A DNA stretch of 64,000 nt from Erythroxylum novogranatense. Taxonomy: Eukaryota; Streptophyta; Magnoliopsida; Malpighiales; Erythroxylaceae. Shown here one piece after another: positions 44,597 to 56,688 of this stretch; the stretch's first letter is position 1; every line of letters begins with the position of its first letter. The notes below the pieces were generated by a model. It worked only from the letters and a program-made list of their open reading frames with translations. It made no database searches and was not told where the DNA came from. The position numbers and the translations under genes were made by a program. The stretch lies in contig CM057233.1 in assembly GCA_029891385.1 (NCBI GenBank), positions 55,320,063 through 55,384,062 on the forward strand, written 5' to 3'.

Positions 44597-47100
44597 ACAG
44601 TCTGTGCATAGATCAATGTTTTGAGGATAACTTGAACTATAGAGCTCCAAATGACCTGATTCTTGAAGCATTGGATTTCTAACACATTTCTTTATCTCTC
44701 CACAAACAATTTATGGTTTTTAGTATTAATTTGGAAATGATTGATTGAATCAAAGTAAGGGTATTGGTGGAGGGAACATGAACTAGATGTTTTACTGAAC
44801 ATGTTTCAGTATCTTGATGATATCTTGGTCTGTGGTATTCCTATTAAGGTGATACTTGATTCGTTATGAACTAGAGAAAGAGGTCTATAATTGTGATAAA
44901 GACTGAGAGTTTGGATTTTAATTTACGGGATTGCAATTATCGAAAGAGAGTCCATTATAGTTTCTAATGTGACCAAAGAGTTATGTTGTAACTAATGAGT
45001 ATGATTAGAGTTTGAGTGAGTGAATTTGAATTTAAGGGAATGCTATTGACCTAGTGAATAGTGAATTGTGATTGTGAAGCGAGAGATAGCGATTTGGGTC
45101 TTAGTCTTTGAAATCATGATCATGCATCATATAGTTTGAATTAAGTCATGTGCATCAAGAAATTGAATTAATTGAGCAAGTGGTGATGATAATTCATTTG
45201 AATTGTTATAGAGGCGCCGCTGGATCGATAGACCACGGACATTCTTTGGGACTTCGGTAGTAGCTCGGAAGTTACAGTGAGTAACCTAGTTGGTTCCTCG
45301 GTTTTATGTGATTAAATGTCTTTGTGAATGTGTGTGAATTAAGTGTCAAAGTGAGTGATATAAATGTGAAGTGAATGAGCTAAATGTGATAAGTGTTAGT
45401 GATCGCACCAAGTGCGATTTATAAATGTGAATACCGTGAATGAGAATCAGCGATAAAATTGGGAGTAAGTGTTTTGATTGTGATTAGCGAGTGAAGTGAG
45501 ATAAATGTGTTAGAGGTCATGTAAGTGTTAGTGCATGCTAAGCATGAACATAAGTGGTAATTAATCAACAGTGGTCGGCGCTAGTGATCGAGCTTTAAGC
45601 TCGATATCGTTGAATGGGCCTAAGGCCAAAAGGAAATAGTGCATACCCGTAGGGCTCTCCTATTCCTAAAGTGAGTGGGTAGTAGTGCATACCCGAGGCT
45701 CTCTACTTGCCAAAATGTGAATATTGCCTCGACCACAACAACATCATAAATGAGAAATTGCATACATTATGCATTTGTCGATTAAGCGAAATTGTGAATA
45801 CGTGTGATGTGTGCATAGTGTGAATTGATATGTGATAGTGTAACTGTAAATTGTGTAAAGTGTTTATAGTGTTATAAATTGTGTTAAAATATATCTATGA
45901 GATATATATTAGATGTATATGCATGAGTTGGGTGAACCATCGATGATGGTTTCTCATTGAGTTCGCAAACTCACCCAACATTGCAACTATTTTTCGTGGA
46001 TTGAAGAATACCCGCTGGACAAACGGAGCATGATTACCGAAAGCGGTCGAGTCGAGGTCGGGATCAGTTTGCCCTGCATTAGGGTAGTGATGTTCTATGT
46101 GTATTGTAGTGTTGCAAGTTATTCTTATTAGTGATTTTGTTTAGTGGGCCTTGATTATTACTGATTTCCGCGCATGTGATTGATTTTGTATAAAGAGAAG
46201 TGTTTTTTTTTTCTGAGTTTTGAGTTACAGTGATTGTTCTAGTACGCTACCCTCGCGGGACACGGGCTCGGATATCACCATCGATATCGGGTTCGGGTCT
46301 GGCGGGAGTAGGGTGCTACAATGATGGTTTGGGTGTCCCGGGTTCGTGACGTACTACACATGCCATCGAAATGTTGATGTGTAGACGTAGTTTCATGAGG
46401 GAATCCTTATGAGAAACCACATGCACAATCAAGGCAGGCGGGAGAAGCCTTTTTCATGAGTCAATGTGCACTTGACTATCGTGAGGGACACCACAAACCC
46501 ACATAAGTATGCATAATTCATGTTCTTATAAACTTGTTTGCCAAACTGGCACTTGCTTGTAATCTTGCTTGTCTTGTATTTCGTAAAACTTGAATTCATA
46601 TACTTGTATTCGTGAAAGGAGAACACTCCTTTGTGAAAATCTTGATAATAATCATGAATGCAAATTACAATGCAGAATATAATCATTCATGGTAGTATGC
46701 AATGCGATCGTGGATGATGTAATGTAAATGCATGAGATCTTGCTTGATTTGAACTAAACAATGAGTACTTAATTACTCTATTATAAACATGAACCCACCT
46801 AAATTCCTTGCTTGTCTTTGCCTAGGAATGAGTTTCCTCTCGAGCCTCTTGATCCTCTTGCTCTCTTGTTCTCCTAAAGAAGAACCAAAATCTTATTCAA
46901 AACTCATCTGGAATAATAATTCCATTCTTAACTTCCATCTAAAATTCCATATTCTTATAAACCAATTCATAATTTCATCACTTCATAAAACTTGTAGATC
47001 TATCTCTCAAGTTCACAACGCCTCTAAAATCACCCCAAAAGGACTTCTGTAGAAAAAGATATGATCAAAACACTAAAATAATTCCATTCTGAAAAAATTG

Positions 47101-47285
47101 GGTTCGCCGCGATGAGGCCCTCATCGTCGCGACGAGCGGCTTGGCTCGCCGCGGTGTGTGGCCTTGCACGTCGCGGCGTGCGACCCTCCAAGCTTACCGC
47201 AGCGTGCGGCCTCACACGTCGCGACGTGCGACCCTCATGCACGCTGCGGCGTGCGGCCTTGTGCACGTCGCGACGTGCGGACGGG
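47101..47285. repeat. CpG-rich minisatellite in chromovirus B 3' LTR
   Basis: About seven degenerate units of roughly 20-25 bp around cgtcgcggcgtgcgaccctc. The same block in the sister LTR (63290-63460) is heavily scrambled by indels. Confidence 0.75.
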
Positions 47286-47992
47286 AGCTTCGTCTTCCCG
47301 AACCAGTTTCTGCCATTTTTAACCCTAAAACCTTCATTTCTTCTTCTACAACATATCTAAGCCATGAATCAAATCATATACTACCATTCTGAACTTATTT
47401 TAACACTAAAAACATAAAAAATACACAAACCCAAGAAAATCTAGAAATCTTCACCATAAACCCTAACTCCACGATTTCTACTTCAATCCAGCAAAACAAA
47501 GGGTCAAACCAGCTCAAACAAGGATAAGAGAGTTTAACTTACCTTAAGGAAGCTTGAAAATCCGTCGAAAACAACAAACGAAAGCTTTCCCTCTTTTCCT
47601 CTTCTCTTCTCCTCTCTTCGCCGCCGCCGACCTTCGTTCTCTTCCTCTTTCTATTCTTCTTTTCTTTTCTTTTCTTATTTCTTTTCTTCTTTTAAATCTT
47701 TAAACCCTAATCTCTTAAACCTACAACATGGGCAAGACTATTATGCCCTCCTACACTTAGCCTAAAACATCCTAACTCATGTGCTTTGCCTATTTTGCCC
47801 TTACACATTTTTACCCTTTCATAAATATTATTCCACATTAATCTCACATAAATCCTAATTTTCCATGAATATTCTCAATAAAATCAAACTATACCATAAA
47901 TCATAAATCAAAATAAATTCATACTTAATAACTTCAAGAAAACAAAAATTTGGGGCCTAACATTTCTCCCCCTCTTAAAAGAAATTTCGTCC

Positions 47993-49309
47993 TCAAAATT
48001 TACCTGAATCATCGAAAAGACTTGGATACTTCTCTTTCATGGCGTCCAAGGGCTCCCACGTGGCTTCCTCCACGGAATGGTTCCTCCACAGAACCTTAAC
48101 TAGCTGAACTGTCTTATTCCTGAGGATATTTTCCTTGGTGTCCAAGATTGCTACTGGAATCTCCTCATAACTTAAGTCGTCTCTCAACTGAATGTCTGAA
48201 ACCTGAATAACATGAGAAGGATCTGATCTGTACCTTCTCAACATGGAAACATGAAAGACATCATGAATTTGAGACAACTCTGGCGGCAACGCCAACCTGT
48301 AAGCTAGAGGCCCGATCCTCTCAAGAATCTCATACGGACCTACATATCTTGGACTCAACTTGCCTTTCTTACCAAACCTCATAACTCCCTTCCAAGGAGA
48401 CATCTTGAGAAACACTTTCTCACCTACCTCATACTCCATCTCCTTTCGATGAGCATCGGTGTAACTCTTCATCCTGTCCTGGGTTGCCTTAAGCCGCTGC
48501 TTAACCAGATTAACCTTATCCACTGTCATCTGAATCAACTCTGGTCCGACTAATTTCCTCTCCCTCTCTTCGTCCCAACATATCGGAGTTCTAAATCTCC
48601 TTCCGTATAAAGCCTCATATGGAGCCATCTGAATGCTCGAATGGTACGAGTTATTATAAGCAAACTCGACCAATGGCAAATGCTCATCCCAAGCTCTCTT
48701 GAAATCCATAACACATGCTCTGAGCATACCCTCAAGTGTCCGAATGGTCCTCTCAGATTGACCATCCGTCTGAGGGTGAAATGCCGTACTAAAATGCAAC
48801 TTAGTACCTAAAGCTTCCTGCAAACTTCCCCAAAATCTCGAAGTGAACCGAGGATCCCTGTCAGACACTATAGAATCTGGAATCCCATGCAATCTCACTA
48901 CCTCATCAATGTACTTCCTGGCTAGCACATGCAAAGAATCAGTCTGCTTGATTGCCAGAAAATGGGCTGACTTCGTTAACCGATCCACTATAACCCATAT
49001 GGCATCATGCTTCCTACTAGTCTTAGGCAAACCCATCAGAAAATCCATGGTTACTCTTTGCCACTTCCACTCAGGAATAGACAATGGCCTTAACTTGCCT
49101 GAAGGCGCCTGGTGTTCAGCCTTGACTTGCTGACACACAAGACACTTACTGACATACTCTGCTACATCCCTCTTCATGCCCTTCCACCAGAAATGCTCTC
49201 TCAAATCTCTATACATCCTGATGCTACCTGGGTGCATGGCATAAGGCGCATTATGTGCCTCATCTAAAATCTCATCCTTAACTTCCTGTATGTTCGAATA
49301 CAAAGTCAT
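47993..49309 (-). CDS. Chromovirus B integrase with chromodomain
   Basis: Uninterrupted 438-residue frame, the longest in the window. From the N-terminus: zinc-binding HPGSIRMYRDLREHFWW ... CLVCQQVK (residues about 26-65); catalytic core with D in VTMDFLMGLP, D in [14 protein letters not shown] and E in TDGQSERTIRTLE; then the C-terminal DNA-binding region with KVFLKMSPWKGVMRFGKKGK and YRLALPPELSQIHDVFHVSM; then a chromodomain-type tail RNHSVEEATWEPLDAMKEKY. It inserts element cDNA in the nucleus. In intact elements this is the C-terminal part of one polyprotein; here the internal ATG start is formal, because sequence upstream to about 49450 reads on as linker (LREKVKELQAQDADLSKLRE) and RNase H is missing. 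Confidence 0.85.
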   Translation of the reverse strand: MTLYSNIQEVKDEILDEAHNAPYAMHPGSIRMYRDLREHFWWKGMKRDVAEYVSKCLVCQQVKAEHQAPSGKLRPLSIPEWKWQRVTMDFLMGLPKTSRKHDAIWVIVDRLTKSAHFLAIKQTDSLHVLARKYIDEVVRLHGIPDSIVSDRDPRFTSRFWGSLQEALGTKLHFSTAFHPQTDGQSERTIRTLEGMLRACVMDFKRAWDEHLPLVEFAYNNSYHSSIQMAPYEALYGRRFRTPICWDEERERKLVGPELIQMTVDKVNLVKQRLKATQDRMKSYTDAHRKEMEYEVGEKVFLKMSPWKGVMRFGKKGKLSPRYVGPYEILERIGPLAYRLALPPELSQIHDVFHVSMLRRYRSDPSHVIQVSDIQLRDDLSYEEIPVAILDTKENILRNKTVQLVKVLWRNHSVEEATWEPLDAMKEKYPSLFDDSGKF

Positions 49310-49452
49310 CCCCCATCGTCATGAGTCCATCCTCTCTCACTACTACCTCAGAAACCTTACCATTCTGAATTTCCTCCCTAAGCTTGCTTAAATCTGCATC
49401 CTGTGCCTGCAACTCCTTAACCTTCTCCCGGAGTATAGGCCTTACCCTGAAA

Positions 49453-50541
49453 TTAACTAGGAGGCAAACTCACTTCTGTCGCTGTCTTAGGTGCATGCCA
49501 ACTCACTACTGCTTCAACTTTTCTCGGATCAACATGCACACCATCTTGCGAAATCACATGTCCAAGGAAGGTCACCTCATGAAGCCAAAACTCACACTTG
49601 CTGAACTTAGCATAAAGCTCTCTCTCCCTAAGAGTCTGCAATACAATCCTGAGATGCTCCTCATGCTCTTCTTCACTCTTGGAATACACCAGAATGTCAT
49701 TTATAAACACTATGACAAAATGATCCAGAAACTCCTTGAAGACCCTATTCATAAGATTCATGAAAGCAGCTGGAGCATTGGTTAAACCGAATGGCATAAC
49801 CAAAAACTCATAGTGCCCATAACGGGTCCTGAAAGCTGTCTTGCTTACATTAGACTCCTTGATTCTGAGCTGATGATAGCCTGACCTGAGATCAATCTTG
49901 GAGAAAACTCTAGCTCCCTGCAGCTGGTCAAACAGATCATCTATCCGTGGCAACGAATACTTGTTCTTAATTGTTACCTTGTTGAGCCTCCGATAGTCAA
50001 TGCACATCCGCCATGATCCATCCTTCTTCTTGACAAATGTAATCGGTGCTCCCCGAGGAGACGAACTAGGCTGACATACCCTTCTCTAACAGCTTCCTCC
50101 AACTGCTCCTTAAGCTCCTTCAACTCACCGAGCCATCCTGTAAGGTGGGATAGAAATAGGCGCGGTTTCGGGAATCAAGTCAATGGCAAACTCGATTTCC
50201 CTCACTGGCGGCAAACCTGGTAACTCATCTGGGAAAACATCTGGAAACTCCCTCACAACCGGGAAATCCTCTAGCTTCCCTTCATACACATCGGCATCTA
50301 CAACATGCGCCAAGAAAGCTTCACATCCTTGGCCCATCATCCTTTCAGCTAACATAGCTAAAATCAGTCTTGGTGATGGTGTCTTCCTGTCCCCTCTGAA
50401 GATCACCTTCTCACTATTGCCCAGATCAAACTCTACCTCTTTCTGACCACAATCTAGCTTGGCCAGATACTTCTCTATAGTATCTATCCCCAGGATAACA
50501 TCTAATCCTCTAAGGTTTAGCGGTAGTAAGTCCACTACCAA
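49453..50541 (-). pseudogene. Chromovirus B protease end and reverse transcriptase
   Basis: The protease tail reads LRGLDVILGIDTIEKYLAKL, then FPDVFPDELPGLPPVREIEF, the usual bridge to RT. A frameshift near 50075 follows ([20 protein letters not shown] in another frame), then [20 protein letters not shown] from 50007, [15 protein letters not shown] with catalytic [16 protein letters not shown] and [19 protein letters not shown]. The catalytic box is IND where the family has IDD, a single G-to-A change that should abolish polymerase activity. The frame ends at 49453 just after [17 protein letters not shown], where the connection and RNase H domains should begin; about 1 kb is deleted. Confidence 0.85.
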
Positions 50542-50574
50542 TCTAGCACCATCTATGAAAAGCTCACATCGCTT

Positions 50575-50814
50575 TCATACACTGATCGACACTACATTCC
50601 TCCCTAGAGGAGTGCTAACAATCAAAGGCCTATCCAAAGGCACAGAATTCACACCATACAATGCTATGCTCGCAGAAACAAAAGAGTGCGTGAAACTAGA
50701 ATCAATCAACACAAATACTGCTGAATCAAATAACTGAGCCATACCCGTGACAACCTCAGATGTGGCTGCAGCTTCCTCCCTGGTCATGGCAAACACTCTT
50801 GCCGGCGCTACCAC
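50575..50814 (-). pseudogene. Chromovirus B aspartic protease fragment
   Basis: Minus-strand frame with SAVFVLIDSSFTHSFVSASI, the retroviral-type protease site; the family has LIDSGATHSF, so the Gly-Ala of the D-S/T-G triad is altered to Ser-Phe. It connects to the protease tail at 50541 after a stop near 50575. Confidence 0.7.
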
Positions 50815-50857
50815 CCTTGGCCTTCCTGAGGAATGTCTTCCTTAGCCCCAGAGCTGC

Positions 50858-52051
50858 CTACCTCGTAATCGCAGTCTGGTTCCCACTGGCCTCTGCACTC
50901 CTAGAGCTCAAACTATGACCCTCTTGTCTCGGTGCTCGTGGGCAATGCTTGCTATATGCCCTTCTCTCCGTGATCTCAAACAAACCCCAGTGATCTCGAG
51001 GCACTCTCCCGATGATGCTTCCCACACTGGTCACATAAGGGATAAGTGAACCCGCTCCTTCCAGCTCTACCGGCGCCTCCCACATTAGAGGCTTGCCCTG
51101 ACACAGCCCTCACCTGCTTTTTCCTGGTAGCCCCACTGCTACCCACTTCACTCTGACTGTGAACACTCCTCGTGCTCCTCTCAGGCAATGGAGCACTAGT
51201 ACCCTTTCTGAAACTCTGCTCCCTATTCTTCCTTTTCTTGTTCGCTTCATTCTTGATATTCTCCAGCTTCTCAGCCTAGAGAGCAGCATCCACTAACTGC
51301 TGATAGTCACAGAAATTGTGAATCAGGACTTTCTCCCTGATCCCCAAATGAAGACCTCCCTCAAACTTGCGGCACTTGTCTTCCTCTGTTGCCACAATGT
51401 TTACTGCATATCGTGAAAGCTGTGTGAACTTCAGCTCATACTCGCTCACACTCATGTCCCTCTGCATAAGATTCAGAAATTCCCTGGCCTTCTCTTGCAC
51501 ATACACCCTGGAAAGATACTTCTTCCTGAACACTTCCACAAAATCCCTCCATGTCAATGCATCAAGGAACAACTTTGACCGGAAGCACCGATTCCCACTA
51601 ATGCAGGCATCACCCAGAATAAACCGATCGTGATAATCCAGCCTATCCTCATCTGAGCATCTCATCTGAACTAGAACCCTCTCGGTCCTCTTCAACCAAG
51701 CTTCAGCCTCTTATGGATTTGTAGTCCCACTAAAATCCACAGCCCCAAACTTTCGGAGCTTGTCATACTATCCACTCCTGTCTACCGGAGCTTGCATCGG
51801 TATCTGAGATCCCTGCCCATGGCATACGTAAAAGCCTGAGCAAAGGCTTGAAAGAAACTCGGATCCATGGGAGTTCCCTGAGGTATAGGAGGAGGCAGAG
51901 GAGGCACTTCTTGTCGCAAACTAGGTGCCTCTGAAATCGAAACAGAATGTGTCCCGGCATCCTGAGGAACATGGGATTCATCCGTACTCCCCTGACGAGA
52001 ATGAGATCGAGTCGTAGCTCCCCGAGTTCTCCTTCGAGGTGGCATGTTCAC
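50858..52051 (-). pseudogene. Chromovirus B gag
   Basis: Starts MPPRRRTRGATTRSHSRQGS at about 52045, close after the PBS, with a Pro-rich linker and PMDPSFFQAFAQAFTYAMGR, then a shift. The capsid block (51276-51695) reads LTWRDFVEVFRKKYLSRVYV, YELKFTQLSRYAVNIVATEE and KCRKFEGGLHLGIREKV, typical of Ty3/gypsy gag. A stop at 51276 is followed by AEKLENIKNEANKKRK and a Ser-rich tail. A decayed zinc knuckle CDQCGKHHRE lies near 51010-51050, with the last Cys position lost. Confidence 0.8.
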
Positions 52052-52190
52052 TCCTTGAATAGAAAACCATTGAAAACTTTAGTTCAAGTATGAAAATTTT
52101 CAAAGTATGCAAAAACAGTTCAGAGTGTGTAAAGCCATGCAAGTTATTTCTTGAAAGCCATGTCATGCAGCCCTAGATCAAAAACCTAGG

Positions 52191-52203
52191 CGCTCTGATA
52201 CCA
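52191..52203 (-). promoter_or_regulatory. Primer-binding site, initiator Met tRNA
   Basis: Reverse complement is tggtatcagagcg, four bases inside the 5' LTR of chromovirus B. Confidence 0.85.
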
Positions 52204-53371
52204 AACATGTTGGACCCCGCTGCCGGAGCCCAACGTCAGTCGTGAGAGCGTGGCATAATACATGCTACTTATACTTTTAAAAGAAAAGACCCGCGGAAGA
52301 TTAATGGGAACCTGTTTCATGTAATTTAAACAAACATATCCAAACATGCAAATTTAACGATTTAGAAAAAGGAGACCATCGGAAGTTCAATAGACCCATC
52401 GTGAATAAACTCAAAACTTACTTTCATGCTCTAAAACATATCCAAATCCGTAATTCATGTTCCAAAAGGTAATATCTCAAAACAATTTACAACTTTGAAT
52501 TCAAGAGCCAAAAATCTAAAACACTCTTGAACCAATGATACTTGAAATGTAACTAAAGTCTTGTTTTCCAAAATATAACATTGAAAATAAACAAACATAA
52601 TGAAATGAAAACGGGAGTGCTGCTGAAACTCGTGACTCACTCGATCTCTGGCTCGTCACCTGAATAGGGGAGATTAGAGGGGGTGAGCTATAAAGCTCGT
52701 GGGAACATATTTATAATATAACAATAAGCAAAAGTATTGAAAATATCTCATTGCCGTGATACTTGCTGAAATCATAGTCATTGATCATATATATGTCTTT
52801 GTCTTGAAAAATGCTTGATTCTTGAACAAATCATGATGCATGGCACATAACAAATCATAACACATAACATGATGGTTTGGGTCTCCCAGGTTCGTGACGT
52901 ACTACACATGCCATCGAAATGTTAATGTGTAGACGTAGTTTCGGGAGGGAATCTTTGTGAGAAACCACATGCCACGCAGGCGGGGAGAAGCCTTTTCATG
53001 AGTCAATGTGCACTTGACTATCGTGAGGGACACCACAAACCCACATAAGTATGCATAATTCATGTTCTTATAAACTTGTTTGCCAAGCTGGCACTTGCTT
53101 GTAATCTTGCTTGTCTTGTATTTCGTAAAACTTGAATTCATATACTTGTATTCGTGAAAGGAGAACACTCCTTTGTGAAAATCTTGATAATAATCATGAA
53201 TGCAAATTACAATGCAGAATATAATCATTCATGGTAGTATGCAATGCGATCGTGCATGATGTAATGTAAATGCATGAGATCTTGCTTGATTTGAACTAAA
53301 CAATGAGTACTTAATTACTCTATTATAAACATGAACCCACCTGAGTTCCTTGCTTGTCTTTGCCTAGGAAT

Positions 53372-55192
53372 TGTTAGAGTAGTGCCCTAAAGGCAATCCC
53401 CTTTAGTGCTTTTTGTTCACAGTCATGTACAGACTTTATGAATAAATAAAGAAAGGCATGTTTCATTTATTTGATGTTCTTTATGAATTGATATTGATCT
53501 TTAATCAAATTAATGATGTCCATGATATATGACATAGCATGAAGGAAATTATGATGTGATCATAATCCTGAGATTCCTATCATGTGCAATTATGTCAGTA
53601 TCTAAATTTTTCCTAGTCATAGGATTAATGAGACCGGACATCATTAATCCCACGCAGACTAGCATATGTCATACTCCTTGATTGGATCAAGCGGTGGATC
53701 TCGAAATTGTAAATATGAGATATTTAGAGTTGACATATGTATGCTTACTAGTGGTAGTAAGTTCATTGGATGATTCGCCATGAGATCATCACATGGATTT
53801 AATGTCGCGATAATCTCATCATAGTAATGGTGCAAGTATCCTTAGACTTGAGGTACTCAAGGATATCTTGATATCGATCCTCGCACTTTGACTCCATTCC
53901 TTGTGGCCTTCCGAGGTTACTCATAGGATGGTGCTTGGGTGCGCTTGAGGTATTCAAGGTAATTGAGTAGCCAATAAAGTTCATCACTTCGTGAGAATGA
54001 AGAGATACCTGCCTCTTGTCGGGATCATTACTTTAAGTCTCTCGCCGAGCATGACTATGTCATGAAGAGTGTCTTCATGGACATATAAAGTAATGAGTCC
54101 TCGACAGAACCGATTTCACTGGGCTAGACTTAGTCTAGTAAGAGTTGACATATTAGCCATACTCATAACCAAGTGGGGTATAGGATGATGAAAGGACGAA
54201 TTGCACGGTAATTGTCTATGGAAGGGTTCGTGATCTGGTTCGTGATGAATTCATCAAACCGATTACTTTCCGGTCAATTGGGGGTCATGATGTGTTGCTA
54301 GATACCGCTCATGACTTGCTCAGATTAATTGTTAATCTAAGTGGCCAACATAACCGGGAACCTAAAGGGTCACACGCATAAGAGTGTTTTAGAGAATTCG
54401 TAAAATAGTATTGGACTGAGTTCCAATTATGGAGAGCAACTGGATTAAATGGATCCCGATGAGATTTGGATATGTCCCGATGAGATCGCGACATCGATAT
54501 TGCTAAGAAAGGTTTTCGGTGGTTTTTTCATGCCGGAGCCCGGTAGGACCGACCCTAGTGTGACTGGACCACTTCAGCAATATATATACATATATATATA
54601 TGATTAATTAATTAAATAATTAATTAATATATATATATATATATACGCTTGTAACGTGGAAGACAAAGGAAGATGGGAGAAGCTTCCATTTGGAAGCTTA
54701 GTCATCACCTTTCATTAATTGTTAAAAGACAAAAACAATAAAGGAAGAAAGATGAGAAGAGATGGTCGTATGACTTGGTTAAATAACAAGAGAAAAGAGG
54801 CTTTTCTGGTTTTTTGAAGAAGTGTTCTTCGTGGGTTGAAAGAAGAGAAAAAGATTGAAAGGAAAAATTGTTTTCCTTCTCATTTCTCCATCGATTCTTC
54901 ATCTTCTTCTTCAAGCTTTTGTCATCTCCTCCACGTTGATCCAAGCTCTCCAGGACAGAGGTAGGGTTTAGCAGCTCTTATTCTGTTCTAGCTATTCCCG
55001 GGTCAAAAGTGTTTGACTCGGTTAGGTTTTCTGATCTCTGCGTGGATACCTTTAGAGATAGTCTCTATTGGCTATTCAGGTTTGAGTTTTCATACCGACA
55101 CCGGGATTCTGAGTTTCGGGAAGGTCCCGGGAATAAAATTTTTTTGTTTCCGCTGCTGGAACATGTGATGTTCCTCCCGGGATTTTCCTACA
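53372..55192 (+). repeat. 5' LTR of copia C
   Basis: 1821 bp, tgttagagtagtgccctaaa to gggattttcctaca. It contains an AT microsatellite at about 54580-54645. No coding sequence; open frames inside are shadows. Confidence 0.92.
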
Positions 55193-55193
55193 G

Positions 55194-55205
55194 TGGTATC
55201 AAAGC
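55194..55205 (+). promoter_or_regulatory. Primer-binding site of copia C
   Basis: tggtatcaaagc, one base after the LTR; one mismatch to the initiator-Met tRNA PBS tggtatcagagc. Confidence 0.8.
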
Positions 55206-56319
55206 GTCTGGTGTCGTGTATGAAGCTTTAACTGAAGCTGGATCACAAACCCTCATTGCTTGTGATGTTGTAGCATGCATTTTGCTCAGATTTCGAATTG
55301 CTATAGAGATAGGGTTTTCGAAAATTTTCTGCCCAGTATTGTTCATAACATGTTAGAGAATATGTCTATGAATTTTCAGAATTTATCGATTTGATTTGAT
55401 ATAGTTTTGCTAATTAATTCCCTAAGGTTCCAGATGCTGTTTTGTGAAACACTCTGTGGACAGGTATGAGTATAAAATCGAGAATAAATTCTAGAAAAAT
55501 CATTTTCTGGATTTTCCTTCACCTACATATCTCTAAGATGTTGGTGAATGTCTATGAGCATGGAAATTGAATTTCAAGGTGATTGGATATTTATTCACGA
55601 ATTTATTCTATACTGTTTGGAATTGCTGTGCTGATGAACACAGATTTTGAATCGGTTTTGTTATTTTGGTTGACTAATTTTTTGATGGCCTAAAATCCTG
55701 AACAAATTCAGGTAGAATTTTCTGAACATGTAATAACCTATGTAATTTTCTCAGAATTTATTGAAATTTTTTCATTGATCATTTCGAGCAATGTACAGAA
55801 CTGGACAGTTTTGGTGAAAATTGTTGGGACTGTTTTGCTTGGCTTGATTGAGTGTGTTTTTTCAGTTCCAATGCCTTGCACCATTTTTAATGTGATTAAA
55901 AATGTGTTATCTTGATGTAGTATGATTTCCAAACTGAATTGCTTAAAGTTTCTTTTCCAAGAATTTTCGGATGCCTGAAAGGTCACATTAGTGTCTCGTT
56001 AGTATATATCATTATCTTGTTTGTTTTGGCCGTCAAAAATTTTGTGGCTTGTGCCAAAGTAATTTTGAGAAAGTATAGACTAGCTAGAGATGCTTAGGGT
56101 GAGAATTTGGGTGTTCTTAAATTGTTTGGATATTTATGAGTTTTGACTCGTTTTAAGCTTTTCATGTATGGTTTGACCATATAAGGCATTCATGGATCAA
56201 TGAATTGTTCATTGATACATCAATTTACAGATATTACCCTAGGTATGATGGTATTGTGAATTGGAATTGCATGGATTGAGGAATTAGCCGATTAGAGATT
56301 TTAGCAAATTTCCCTGGAT

Positions 56320-56498
56320 AAGGCGACTTGTGTATGGAATAAGTCGACTTGTTCAAGGTCTTAGTATAAGTCGACTTGTAGCACATTACAAGGCGACTTG
56401 TACATAATGGGCAGTGCCATAAGACGACTTGTTTCATACAAGTCGACTTGTGTGTGTAAGAAGCATAAGGTGACTTGCATTCGATGAAAGTCGACTTG
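56320..56498. repeat. Eight-copy array of aagtcgacttg motif
   Basis: AAGKCGACTTG-like 11-mers at 56320, 56341, 56368, 56390, 56421, 56440, 56467 and 56488, spaced 19-31 bp. Four copies are exactly aagtcgacttg, which is nearly self-complementary; the others vary at positions 4-5. Flanking sequence between copies is not conserved. Confidence 0.85.
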
Positions 56499-56688
56499 TG
56501 ACATGCTCAGTTGGATGATGGATGATTATAAGGATTGATTCAATTTGATTGATGAAACCTAAATCATGCCATATAGTCCTAGTGACTATGATCCTTCACT
56601 TGAGTCTAAAGTTTCTAAATCCTCCTCGGTATATGAAAACTAACGCCTTCCATTAATATGGTAAGAACCGAGTTCTTATAGGGATGGG

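Larger units (their letters stand above)
42409..46320. mobile_element. 3.9-kb chromovirus-LTR-like insertion, with internal inverted duplication
   Basis: Starts tgtaacatcccgttaccggt and ends gagtagggtgctaca, with a perfect 5-bp duplication ATGAT (42404-42408, 46321-46325) and an empty site in the sister LTR. Its last 75 bp match the first 75 bp of the solo LTR at 23420 in reverse complement, so the families are related. About 1.3 kb of the interior is the right arm of the inverted duplication and was not part of the original insert. No protein-coding sequence of its own. Confidence 0.75.
41721..47962 (-). repeat. 3' LTR of chromovirus B, discontinuous
   Basis: tgttggaccccgctgccgga to ttggggcctaaca; about 2.3 kb without the 3.9-kb insertion at 42409-46320. 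The empty site is visible in the sister LTR at 52855-52880, where cataacatgatggtttggg is continuous. The adjoining PPT (reverse complement cttttaagagggggagaaa) lies at 47963-47981. Confidence 0.85.

Noticed and set aside
54705..54944. 79-codon frame present in both copia C LTRs (also 62526-62765)
   Set aside because: Its duplication is explained by the LTR pair; antisense, Lys/Arg-rich, with no recognisable domain.
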